Shown: piece after piece, positions 1 through 8,700 of the stretch | How positions within the stretch are numbered: the stretch's first letter is position 1 | How the letters are laid out: each line of letters opens with the position of its first letter | Origin: Methanolobus sp. | GTDB taxonomy: Archaea > Halobacteriota > Methanosarcinia > Methanosarcinales > Methanosarcinaceae | Assembly: GCF_016278385.1 (NCBI RefSeq) | Contig: NZ_JADQBY010000009.1 | Coordinates: 1-42,705, forward strand | Length of the DNA: 42,705 nucleotides | Direction: 5' to 3' | Translations under genes and position numbers: made by a program | The notes under the pieces: generated by a model | Databases searched by the model: none | What the model was told of the DNA's origin: nothing | The model's input: the letters and a program-made list of their open reading frames with translations, nothing else

Positions 1-60
1 ATCGATTCAAACAGAACTAAGAACACTTTTATTACTTTTGACTGTCAAACTTGGGATCTA
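1..60. repeat. Repeat arm shared with 26725-26787 (inverted)
   Basis: The first 60 bases, read on the minus strand, align with 26725-26787 at roughly three quarters identity by eye, sharing TTGACAGTCAA and a TTCTTA-TTNTGTTTG-ATCGA stretch. Two dispersed inverted copies suggest remnants of one mobile-element family. The copy here is cut by the window edge. No intact transposase is attached. Confidence 0.4.
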
Positions 61-101
61 ACAGAATAATAAAATTGTTAGATTTTAAAATTTGGGTTTT
101 T

Positions 102-287
102 AGAGACTGTCGGAAAAGTCGTCTAGTATGAAAATTAGAAGTAATTATAGCAACAATAGCTAAGAACACACCCTTTCTATTTTTCTTTAAGGTACTCATT
201 GATACTGGTTCCATAATTGGTTATAACTATTTAATTCGACACGCATTGCAAAAATTGCCTTGTACTGGGACTTTTCCGACAGTCTCT
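102..287. mobile_element. 186-bp MITE-like element with 19-bp perfect terminal inverted repeats
   Basis: AGAGACTGTCGGAAAAGTC at 102-120 is the exact reverse complement of 269-287. Only about 150 bp lie between the arms, with no room for a transposase. The minus strand is open across part of it (short peptide beginning near 214), perhaps the leftover end of a transposase gene. Flanks are T-rich, so a target duplication cannot be assigned. It is most simply a MITE or a deletion derivative of an insertion sequence; the family is not identified. Confidence 0.55.
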
Positions 288-445
288 TTTAAGTTATAAA
301 AGTTCAAAATCAGAGGATTTTTATAATCATCTTCGTTAGATTTATTATGTAATAGGAATGTTGAAAGAAATACTTAATATAACCTCAAAACAATAAAATG
401 AAGTATCAATATTAAAGGTGGTGAAAAAAGATTATCACAGAAGAA

Positions 446-535
446 ATGTTAAGGGAAATTGTTGGAGCAATAACCCTGTACATATCCGTTAATGCAATTG
501 TGCATCTATTAGATGTCGTCAATCACCTAACATAA
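446..535 (+). CDS. Possible 29-aa hydrophobic small protein
   Basis: A short reading frame from ATG 446 to TAA 533-535 encodes a peptide with one hydrophobic helix (about residues 5-25: IVGAITLYISVNAIVHLL). A strong Shine-Dalgarno-like AAAGGTGGTGA lies at 414-424, too far from ATG 446. It is 6 nt from an in-frame ATT at 431, so a non-canonical start is conceivable. An AT-rich TATA-like stretch lies near 374-384, and a hairpin plus T-run at 578-608 follows. Those flanking signals are the main argument that something here is transcribed on the plus strand. The peptide is not recognised. Confidence 0.3.
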   Translation: MLREIVGAITLYISVNAIVHLLDVVNHLT

Positions 536-577
536 CGTAACATTTTATGATTAGGTATTGACAATATATAAATTTTG

Positions 578-608
578 CCGGATTCATTTTTTCCGGTACT
601 TTTTTTTT
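578..608 (+). terminator. Hairpin plus T-run terminator
   Basis: CCGGA (578-582) pairs with TCCGG (592-596), followed by a T-rich run (599-608). The polarity fits termination of a plus-strand transcript coming from the small frame at 446-535. Confidence 0.5.
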
Positions 609-723
609 CAGTTTACTATTAAAATAGTGAAATTAAATTCTTATTTATATCTACCATTCATATCTATGGTAAAGGTACTTATGTTTCTATTCCTTCTGTG
701 AAGAGGGACCCTTGATCCATGAT

Positions 724-1257
724 TTATTCACGATTGTCAATAACCTTCTTACCGCATCTCTCAGGAACTATTGTTAATTCCCCGCCTTCGAACTTCGAAT
801 CCAGAGGGTCACTTTCGGCGATCCTGTCCAGAGTGATAGCTACAGCAGCTACCTCTGAATGAGGCTGGTTGCCAACAGCAACATTCCAGTCAGCCATTTC
901 ATATATCTCAAAGGGTACCTTTTCAGCACCCACAACTACCATGAGCTTATCGTATTGCTTTATCTCAGGAACCGCATCGGGTAGATTAATTCCGTACATG
1001 GACAAATGACAGACTTTTCCACCATCTTCTTTCCATTTCCTGATCTCTTCCTTCCAGCTGACATTATTCTTAACGTAGAAATCCCCGCCCCATCTTGTTG
1101 AAACATCGGCTATATTATCAGCAAGTTTCTGGTCTTCAGATGCCAGAAGCATACCTTCGGCACCAAGGGCCCTTGCTGTCAAACCTACATGAGTTGTTAT
1201 TCTCTTGTCTCTCTGTGGACGGTGGCCAAGTCTTAATATGACTATTTTTTTGGGCAT
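724..1257 (-). CDS. tRNA (cytidine(56)-2'-O)-methyltransferase aTrm56
   Basis: 177 aa, full length for the archaeal Trm56 family, a SPOUT-class methyltransferase that 2'-O-methylates C56 in the T-loop of tRNAs using S-adenosylmethionine. The N-terminus (VILRLGHRPQRDKRITTHVGLTARALGA) is the family signature. The C-terminal trefoil-knot segment is visible as VVVGAEKVPFEIYE (about residues 107-120) followed by NVAVGNQPHSEVAA. The gene starts only 5 nt after the stop of the AMP phosphorylase gene, so the two are presumably co-transcribed on the minus strand. Function comes from family knowledge; the pairing with nucleotide salvage looks like shared housekeeping expression rather than one pathway. 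Confidence 0.93.
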   Translation of the reverse strand: MPKKIVILRLGHRPQRDKRITTHVGLTARALGAEGMLLASEDQKLADNIADVSTRWGGDFYVKNNVSWKEEIRKWKEDGGKVCHLSMYGINLPDAVPEIKQYDKLMVVVGAEKVPFEIYEMADWNVAVGNQPHSEVAAVAITLDRIAESDPLDSKFEGGELTIVPERCGKKVIDNRE

Positions 1258-1262
1258 AGCTA

Positions 1263-2783
1263 TCAGACTTCTTTAATATCTGCTACCCGCTCAAGAAGCA
1301 TGCCTTCAACAACAATTGGGAGATCTTCCCTTGCACTTTTGATAGCCGCGTTCAATTTATCCTCTTTTTCGGCATATATTGTCAAAACCGGCTGACCTTC
1401 TTCAACTGCTTGCCCACGTTTCTTGTGTATCATAACACCTGCTCCCTTATCATTCGGTGCACCTGCAAGCCTTGCTATCTGAACGATGCGCTTGTTATAG
1501 AACTCAAGAATATAGCCATTGGTCGGAGCCTTTAGATCAGCCGTGAATTCGCCCACTTTAATATCCTTGTGAGTTACATCCGGATTGCCACCCTGGATCT
1601 CTATTATTTCTTTTAGTTTTGCCAGTGCTTTACCATTCTTCAGTGTCTCAATTGCAAGCTCACGACCCTGTCCTTTTGCAGCCACTCCACCCATCTCAAG
1701 CAGCATACCTGCGAGAACAGCACTCTTTTCGATAAGACTATTCGGACCTTCCATTGTTTCAAGAACCTTGAGAGCTTCTATGACCTCAAGTGCAGGACCA
1801 ACTGTTCTTCCCACAGGAGATGCACCATATGTGAGTGCACAGTCAACTTCCATACCAAGACGTTCACCAAGACTTATGAGATCCCTTGCAAGTTTTCTTC
1901 CGGCCTTTACATCAGGTAGTTTAGTACCTGCACCTGTAGGGAGATCCATAACTACTTTCTGAGCGCCAACTGCACCTTTTTTAGCCATTATGGAAGCCAG
2001 CAGCTGGCAATGTGGATCAATGGAGAGGGGATACTCAATTCTAATGAGCTTGTCATCAGCAGGTGCAATATTTGTAGCTCCGCCCCATACAATGACACCA
2101 CCTACCTTTTCTGTCATCTCTTTTATCTGTTGGGCAGTGAATTCCACCGGAGCCAGTATCTCCATAAGATCAGCTGTGCCACCAGCACCGGTTATTGCAC
2201 GGGAACTGGTCTTTGGTATAAGCAGTCCATTGGCTGCAACGATTGGAACAATGAGCAGGGATATCTTGTTGCCAGGCACGCCACCTATTGAATGTTTGTC
2301 CATTATAGGAGAAGTGCTGAACTCTATACGCTCACCGGTATCGATCATTGCCTTTGTGAGCCATACAGTTTCGTCTTCGCTAAGATCCTTGATGTAAGTA
2401 GCAGTGAGGAAAGCTGCAAGTTCGATGTCATTGAGATTCTCCTCAACTATGTCCTTTACAAGCTCATATATCTCGTCCCTTTCAAGCTTGATACCATCCA
2501 TCACTTTCCTGATGATATGGATGGATGTTGGTTTTTCTGCAGGTTCAACTTCCACAGTTTCGGTCCATTCCTTCTGTAGCTGTTCCTGTACCTCGTGATA
2601 CAGCCCAACCATTCCCGGAGAGATCATATCCTCTGTAAAATCAACAATTGCTGTAAGGGTTGTGTGGTTCTTAATTCTCACCCTATCGCCTTCGTTAACT
2701 CCCATTTCCTTGGCGTCAATTGTATTCAACACCACTTTATATTTGCCGACTTTGATATCAATAGGCTGTACTTTTAGCTGCAT
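1263..2783 (-). CDS. deoA: AMP phosphorylase
   Basis: 506 aa, the usual size of archaeal AMP phosphorylase, longer than bacterial thymidine phosphorylase because of an N-terminal domain of about 85 residues. It phosphorolyses AMP (and CMP/UMP) to base plus ribose-1,5-bisphosphate, feeding ribose-1,5-bisphosphate isomerase and form III RuBisCO in the archaeal nucleoside-monophosphate pathway. Visible motifs: KHSIGGVPGNK (163-173), the phosphate/nucleotide-binding signature of the thymidine phosphorylase superfamily, and SRAITGAGGTADLMEIL (194-210). It is the first gene of a two-gene minus-strand operon with aTrm56. A TATA-like element lies at 2872-2887 and a perfect 18-bp palindrome just upstream (2901-2918). 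Confidence 0.95.
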   Translation of the reverse strand: MQLKVQPIDIKVGKYKVVLNTIDAKEMGVNEGDRVRIKNHTTLTAIVDFTEDMISPGMVGLYHEVQEQLQKEWTETVEVEPAEKPTSIHIIRKVMDGIKLERDEIYELVKDIVEENLNDIELAAFLTATYIKDLSEDETVWLTKAMIDTGERIEFSTSPIMDKHSIGGVPGNKISLLIVPIVAANGLLIPKTSSRAITGAGGTADLMEILAPVEFTAQQIKEMTEKVGGVIVWGGATNIAPADDKLIRIEYPLSIDPHCQLLASIMAKKGAVGAQKVVMDLPTGAGTKLPDVKAGRKLARDLISLGERLGMEVDCALTYGASPVGRTVGPALEVIEALKVLETMEGPNSLIEKSAVLAGMLLEMGGVAAKGQGRELAIETLKNGKALAKLKEIIEIQGGNPDVTHKDIKVGEFTADLKAPTNGYILEFYNKRIVQIARLAGAPNDKGAGVMIHKKRGQAVEEGQPVLTIYAEKEDKLNAAIKSAREDLPIVVEGMLLERVADIKEV

Positions 2784-2871
2784 TGTTCCACCTTTTATTC
2801 TTATACTGTCAAGAGCACTATCGGATAAATAGGTTAACCTCTGGTTAATAGGGAATATAACCCAAACCCTT

Positions 2872-2887
2872 TAATATGTATAAAAGT
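2872..2887 (-). promoter_or_regulatory. TATA-box region of the AMP phosphorylase operon
   Basis: On the minus strand this reads TTTTATACATATTAAA, a good archaeal TATA element, about 90 nt upstream of the AMP phosphorylase start. The expected transcription start is near 2850, giving a leader of about 65 nt. Confidence 0.45.
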
Positions 2888-2900
2888 AGAGGTTCGAGTT

Positions 2901-2918
2901 TAGAAATGCGCATTTCTA
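2901..2918. promoter_or_regulatory. Perfect 18-bp palindrome, candidate operator
   Basis: TAGAAATGCGCATTTCTA is self-complementary over all 18 bases. It sits about 15 bp upstream of the TATA-like element serving the AMP phosphorylase operon, where archaeal activators or repressors often bind as dimers. No regulator is identified. Confidence 0.4.
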
Positions 2919-2969
2919 CCCCCTATAAAAGAAACACCACGAGGTAAATATGTGAGTAACAAAACAAAT

Positions 2970-3130
2970 ACAAAAAACGAACATACATCCTCTTTAGTTG
3001 AATGTTCCTTGAAATCAATAACTGAATTACCATTCAATGCATAAAGGCCGAAGGAGTTTGCTTTTAGCCTGGTTGTGTTTTTGAAGATAACGGGGTTGCA
3101 TTGTGCGAAACACTTAAATAAACTCAACAT
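2970..3130 (-). pseudogene. Transposase remnant, IS630-like (tentative)
   Basis: The minus strand encodes NPVIFKNTTRLKANSFGLY followed by ALNGNSVIDFKEHSTKEDVC (about 2975-3097), resembling the central part of archaeal IS630-type DDE transposases, where a similar stretch precedes the second catalytic Asp (LDNF). The similarity ends abruptly after EDVCSFF, and the rest of the frame looks unrelated. Neither the catalytic triad nor inverted repeats are present. It is a decayed scrap. The family assignment is from memory of the motif and could be wrong. Confidence 0.4.
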
Positions 3131-3190
3131 TCATATCATAAAATGTAAAATGAATAATATCATATCTAAAATAAACGTGGAGTGATAGTT

Positions 3191-3517
3191 GTGAAGGATA
3201 AAAGTAAAAAATCCAACAGTTCAGAGTGCATTAAGGGTGAAGGCGATACTCTTGAAAAACTTGGGTGCGTTGTAGACGAAGGCAAAACTCTTGAAGGTCT
3301 TGGGGGCATCAAGAGCGAAAGCAAGACTCTTGAAGATCTTGGGGACATCAAGGATAAAAGAGAAATTTCCAAAAGTTCAGAGTGCATTAAGGGCGAAGGC
3401 GATACTCTTGAAAAACTTGGGTGCGTTGTAGACGAAGGCAAAACTCTCGAAGATCTTGGGGGCATTAAGAACAAAGGCGGGACAGTCACGTCACCCAACC
3501 GGGGCTCAGATAAGTAG
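3191..3517 (+). CDS. Small repeat protein, function unknown
   Basis: 108 aa if started at GTG 3191, where GGAGTGA (3179-3185) gives a proper ribosome-binding site; an in-frame GTG at 3182 overlaps that site. The hydrophilic, charged protein is built from units of about 13 residues with consensus TLExLGxIKxxxK, repeated five times. The block SSECIKGEG-DTLEKLGCVVDEGK occurs twice, 52 residues apart, and the underlying DNA is nearly identical (3218-3320 against 3374-3476). No signal peptide or membrane segment is visible. A TATA-like CTTAAATAAA lies near 3112-3121. The repeat faintly recalls one helix of a TPR-like array, but I would not assign a family. Confidence 0.6.
   Translation: MKDKSKKSNSSECIKGEGDTLEKLGCVVDEGKTLEGLGGIKSESKTLEDLGDIKDKREISKSSECIKGEGDTLEKLGCVVDEGKTLEDLGGIKNKGGTVTSPNRGSDK
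3218..3476 (+). repeat. Direct repeat, about 103 bp, offset 156 bp
   Basis: 3218-3320 and 3374-3476 are near-identical in-frame direct repeats inside the small repeat protein gene, differing at only a handful of mostly synonymous positions. This indicates recent duplication. Confidence 0.7.
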
Positions 3518-3588
3518 GCATTTGGGTATATTTCCCAGGCAAAACTATTCTTAAACCTTGTTTTTGAAACCGATTTGATCTTTCCAAC

Positions 3589-3616
3589 ATAACCTTGGCA
3601 AGTATACCAAGGTTAT
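3589..3616 (+). terminator. 10-bp stem hairpin downstream of the repeat protein
   Basis: ATAACCTTGG (3589-3598) pairs with CCAAGGTTAT (3607-3616) around an 8-nt loop, about 70 nt after the stop codon. The following sequence is AT-rich but has no long T-run, so it may be a terminator or another structured element. Confidence 0.4.
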
Positions 3617-5050
3617 ACTTGTTATTTAAAAGAGGATTTCTACAGAACTGAATACTATTTTTTCAGAAGAATTTCCTAATCTGGTGATGATATCCTTTGT
3701 AGAATATGTAAAGAAATAGTCGATTTTAATAAGAAAAAAAGAATTTCAATTCAAAAGAAGTAAAAAAAGCATTAACAGAGACATTATGTTATTTCAAGTC
3801 TTAAATCAGAGATTAGATTCTCCTCTGGCATATAGTGAACAACTGTTACACATAATCAATTATAAAGAATCAAAAATCGTAGTTATATTTCTAAAATCGT
3901 TTGTCAATTATATCACATAATTTTTGACCAGGTACGCTGATTTTATTATGAAAATTCAGGAAAAGTTAGGCTTATTGGGCAATAATAGGCTAATATATTT
4001 TATCCATAAATAGTACAAAGTAATGGTTGTTTGGAGTGAACTGAATCTATAATTCCTAGATATTTAGAAAGAATATCAGTTATAATCATATTTTCCTAAT
4101 CAGTAGAAGCTGGAATCTAATAACAGGTACAAACTTTTTATGATAAGTAATAACAACCTCATTCATTTTTGTGTCGTCACCTTGCAAGTGCCGAAGGCAC
4201 AACCCTGCCTTACACTAAGAACCAACAAAACCCTAGGAATATGCTTATGATTTTAGTGCTTTCTTTTTCATAGGCACTATGATTTGAATCCCATTCCTCA
4301 GTTTATTAAGATGTGACTCCTGGTTTTTCGAACCAGATCAATGAAACAAGAAAATAAGCAAAATAAATCGGTATGATATTCATAAACACGTTTTATGAAA
4401 CTGGGAACTTATAGAGAAGAGATATAATCTCTTTCGATGAGTGTAGTAAAAAGCAAATATCTAATTGGAGAAAAGCTTTACTTAATAGAGCGGACGGAGT
4501 ATCTGTGGAAATACTCCTAAAATCTTCACAAATCACCTTCAGATTACTTTTAGCTGTAGTTGCGCCATCTCTCCCATCCTGTGTACATCAGACTAACAGA
4601 ACTAATGTATAGAGGTTGTAAAAGGATTGAATTGATGATACATGATTTATATTTGAATTAAATTTGTTAAAAACAGTTAAATCACTCCTTTCTTTCCATT
4701 GGAACTTAAAAATGAATCGGATATGCTTTAGAGTACCGAATATTAGGTAGTTACTTAGCTTTAAAATGGCGTCTCAGTCAGTTACATTATAATAGTAAGT
4801 TGGGACTGATACACGTATAATCCCTCCTTCAGAATCCGTTATAAAGCCTCCATTGAATTTTCAGGGTTATTGATGTTGATACATCTTCATTTCTTAATTC
4901 ACGGCAGAAGTCGTTATTTTAATATGGAAATGATTCTTTTATTTACACCTTCTATTTCTTCACTTATTGATTTTGGAATGTTTTGAAAATATAATAGGAA
5001 TATTGAACTCGGAAACTTGCTTTTATGCCAAGCCTTTACACCCACCACTG

Positions 5051-5060
5051 TACTTAAAAC
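5051..5060 (+). promoter_or_regulatory. TATA-like element of the deaminase gene
   Basis: TACTTAAAAC ends 22 nt before ATG 5083, predicting transcription start within a few bases of the start codon and hence a leaderless or near-leaderless mRNA. No Shine-Dalgarno sequence precedes the ATG, which agrees. Confidence 0.4.
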
Positions 5061-5082
5061 CCATAAATTATGATATTGCTTC

Positions 5083-5547
5083 ATGAACGCCTTTATGCAA
5101 ATGGCAATAAAAGAAGCACGTCACGGCATGGAACACAATCACGGAGGACCATTCGGGGCAATTATCGTGAAGGACGGCAAGGTATTGTCCAGAACCCATA
5201 ATGAAGTACTGAGAAGCAATGACCCTACTGCCCATGCAGAGATACTCGCCATAAGACAGGCATCTGCGGTCCTGGAAAGATTTGACCTTTCGGACTGTGT
5301 GATATATACGAGTTCGCAGCCATGTCCCATGTGTCTTGCAGCAATTTACTGGGCACGCATAAAGACCGTGTATTACGGCTCCGACAAAGATGATATTGCC
5401 CTTGTTGGTTTTGATGACAGTCTATTTTATGAGTATGTTCGGGGAGAAAGTCAGGATAGTGGACTGAAGCTGATTAATATTGAAAGAGATGAAGCTCTTA
5501 AGTTGCTTAAGGACTGGTCTGAAAAGGAAGATAAACAAATGTATTGA
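5083..5547 (+). CDS. guaD: Guanine deaminase-like cytidine deaminase-fold enzyme
   Basis: 154 aa, matching the short bacterial GuaD type (Bacillus GuaD is 156 aa). It is predicted to hydrolyse guanine to xanthine and ammonia with a zinc-bound water. Zinc motifs: HAE at 51-53 (zinc His plus catalytic Glu) and PCPMC at 80-84 (two zinc Cys). The flanking NDPTAHAEI, LAAIYWAR and GFDDSLFYEY stretches and the C-terminal tyrosine are GuaD-like rather than TadA- or CMP-deaminase-like. Related paralogues can act on other purines or tRNA, so substrate is inference. Single gene; ATG 5083 suits the TATA spacing, though ATG 5095 is also possible. Confidence 0.85.
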   Translation: MNAFMQMAIKEARHGMEHNHGGPFGAIIVKDGKVLSRTHNEVLRSNDPTAHAEILAIRQASAVLERFDLSDCVIYTSSQPCPMCLAAIYWARIKTVYYGSDKDDIALVGFDDSLFYEYVRGESQDSGLKLINIERDEALKLLKDWSEKEDKQMY

Positions 5548-5714
5548 TCAGTACATCCTAAAGTAGCATTCTGTGATAAGTTACAGCTCACTTATACCCA
5601 TTTTCATATTGTTGATGATTTTTAATGTAATCTACGCAATATAATGCAAAGACTATGAGTCTTAACATTCAACAACAAAAAGAACACATAAAATAAAAAT
5701 AAAAAAAGTAAAAA

Positions 5715-5734
5715 ATGCCGTATCAATACGGCAT
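5715..5734 (-). terminator. Terminator of the surface-protein gene
   Basis: ATGCCGTAT (5715-5723) and ATACGGCAT (5726-5734) form a 9-bp stem overlapping the end of the stop codon. Read on the minus strand it is followed by long T-runs (complement of the A-runs at 5690-5714). A classic hairpin plus U-tract for the minus-strand gene. Confidence 0.65.
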
Positions 5735-8700
5735 TACTCCTTCTTCTTTACCTGTGTAATATAGTACCCGGCTCCTCCGACAATCACCAGAAGTAAAAGG
5801 ACCCACAGCCAGGACATGGACATACCCTGCTTATCAGTATCCTGAGTTTCTGTCACAGTTTCTCCGGTGTCATCACCAAAGAGTGCATACGTACTGAAAT
5901 GGGATACCTGGATGGTAATGGTCCTTGTACCGGCATCTGCTGTTCCCTGAATGATCTCCCATTCACCGGTATCATCATTGTACCAGCCGACCTTTGCGCT
6001 TTCTCCGTATTGCTTCCATTCTTCCTCACTTAGTGTAAATGTAAGGCGAATAGCCGGAGAGAATATTGTACCGTCAGGTGTACATTTATAGGCATGCAAG
6101 GCCATCGCATCATCCATCTCAGGAACATCCCTTGCTGCCGGAACATCAAATACAGGAATATCCACTATTCTTATACTGCTGCCAGAATTACCTGAAGCAT
6201 CAGTGACCTTTGTGCCGGTGCTGATACTGATATATGCGGTCTCTTCACTTGACCAGACAGTTACATCACTCAGGGTTTCGCCGTTTGCGTCTGCTTCAAA
6301 ACTCACGGATTCGATATGTTTTGTGCTTTTTTCTTCTGTACTGTCTTCACCTTGACTCTCAGCAGATTCGTCCGTATCTGTTTCACGGATGACTAGACTT
6401 CCAGAGCTTCCACTTCCTCCTGAACTTGATGATCCTGAACTTGGTGCTGTTGTCACTGTGATGGTCATGTTACTACTGAGATTGCTTCCAGCAAAATTGC
6501 TTGCATTCAGGTTTACATTATAGGTTCCTGTTGCACTGTAGGTATGAGCAGGATTCTGCAGAGTGGAATTAGCTCCATCTCCAAAGTCCCAGAACCATGC
6601 TGTTGGAATGTTGCTGGAGTTGTCAGTGAACACCACACTCAGAGAAGCATAACCTGATTCAGTGCTTGCAGTGAAGTTGGCAACCGGAATTATGGTGTCG
6701 TTTATGGTGATTGTCATTACCTGAGAATCGACTGATCCATAACCATCACTTACATTGAATTCAACGTAGTAGGTTCCTGCATCACTGAGATCAGTGACCC
6801 ATAAACCTTCACCAGTGCTGGTGTTGAAAGTATCGAACAGAGCACTATTGTTGCAGCCAAATACCTCTGTATCGCCGTCTGCATCTGTGGAGTTGATGCT
6901 AAAGGTGACATTTTCTCCTTCATAGACTGTGATGTCAGTTACATTGAGAATGCTGACAGCGTTGTTAGAAACCTGAACGTTGTCACTGACTCCTGCTGAA
7001 AGTATGGAATCAGTGGCATTGTATGCATAGACTGTGATGTTGGACCATGCATGAGCAGTGAGTCCGGTATGATTGAAACTATCTGTTGTACCGTTCAGCC
7101 AATTTTCGTTATAACTTACGTTATAGGAATCGCTAACATCTCCTGTACCTGCATTCCAGCTATGGTTCACCCAGAAATTACCGGTTGTGTTTGTGAAACT
7201 TTCTGGTGTTCCTGGTATGAAAAGTGATTGAACTGTAAAGTTCTTCGCTATTGAGGTCTGTCCGTCCGGGTTGATGACATACAGTGACCAGTCACCTGCA
7301 ATAGCCTGTGTAAGATCAAATATAGTGTTGATCGTGGTATAAGTAATACTATTAATTGTTCCATTTATCGGAGTTTGACCAGCAATTGTCAGGTTTACAA
7401 AGACAGTGTCTGTGATGTTAAAGCTACATCCTGTGACGTTGAGCAGGAATGACATACTACCGGCACTGTTGTTGATACCACTACTTGACGATATGGACAC
7501 AACGTATGGTGCAAGTGGAGCAGGTATATCCTGATACTGGAAGTACGGAAGAGTATAGCCATCTATTATTTTCCATACAAAGTCTGAGTCATCGGTTGTT
7601 ATGATGATGTTGCCACTTTCATTCCAGTTCAGACCGGAGCTTCCTGAAACGAATGCAAAATTGGTGAAATTGGCATAGGAAGTAGAAATACCACCATTAG
7701 TATCAGCCGGACTGCCGGAATAATAACTGTTGGTCACATATACAGTGCTGAACATAGCAGAATTTCTCCCGACAAGACCGCCGACAAAACTAGCGCCACT
7801 AACATTGCCAGTGGCAAAACAATTAGTTATAGATGCCTCGGCCATCTCGGCATGATTATACCCGACAAGACCGCCGACAGTAGAACTACCAGTAACAGTA
7901 CCAGTGGCAAAACAATTAGTCACAGATGCCTCGACCGTACTACCCTCATTCCACCCGACAAGACCGCCGACAGTAGAACTACCAGTAACAGTACCAGTGG
8001 CAAAACAATTAGTCACAGATGCCTCGACCGTACTACCCTCATTCCACCCGACAAGACCGCCGACAGCACTACTACCAGTAGCCGTGCCAGTGGCAAAACA
8101 ATTAGTCACAGTGCCAGCATTATTACACCCGACAAGACCTCCAACCCAATCACCACCTGTAATATTACCAGTAGCATAACTGTTGCTCACAATGCCGCTA
8201 TTCCACCCGACAAGACCGCCGACATCATTACCACCAGTAATATTGCCAGTGGCATAACTGTTGCTCACAATGCCTCTATTATACCCGACAAGACCGCCTA
8301 CATAATTTGTTGTTGAAAAAACACCATCTGAACTGATTTCTATTCCAATATCATGGATGTTAGCACCAGAACCTGCATAACCAAAGAATCCGGCATAGTA
8401 AGTGGTCTGATAAACAGTCAGGTTCTTAATGGTAAATCCGCTTCCGTTAAAGTTACCTGTGAACTGTGTGCTGAAATTACCAATTGGAGTGTGATTGCCT
8501 ACAAGTGTGATGTCCTGTGTCAATATAAAATACTTGTTCCAGTCAGCAGAAGTTGCTGACAGGTCATCAATGTCGCTATCGGTTGAGAGAAGATAAGGAT
8601 CAGCTTCTGTACCACTACCGCCGGAGTAAGCTATATCCTGATACTGGAAGTACGGAAGAGAGGAACCATCATCTATTTTCCATATGAAACTTGAATTAAC

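Larger units (their letters stand above)
3518..5082. other. 1.5-kb AT-rich region with no convincing gene
   Basis: No frame longer than a few dozen codons with a plausible start, and no recognisable protein, tRNA or rRNA. It contains the hairpin at 3589-3616, a 13-nt GC hairpin at 4188-4200 (GTGCC-GAA-GGCAC), and a 7-bp stem at 4496-4517 (GGAGTAT/ATACTCC). A short open stretch near 3665-3718 (SEEFPNLVMISFVEYVKK) may be a protein scrap. It could be decayed mobile DNA or hold an undetected non-coding RNA. Confidence 0.5.

Noticed and set aside
3166-3498. Minus-strand frame of 110 aa opposite the repeat protein
   Set aside because: It is the mirror of the repetitive plus-strand gene, Pro/Ser-rich, without a ribosome-binding site.
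7852-8316. Plus-strand 154-aa repetitive frame
   Set aside because: Antisense shadow of the surface-protein tandem repeats.
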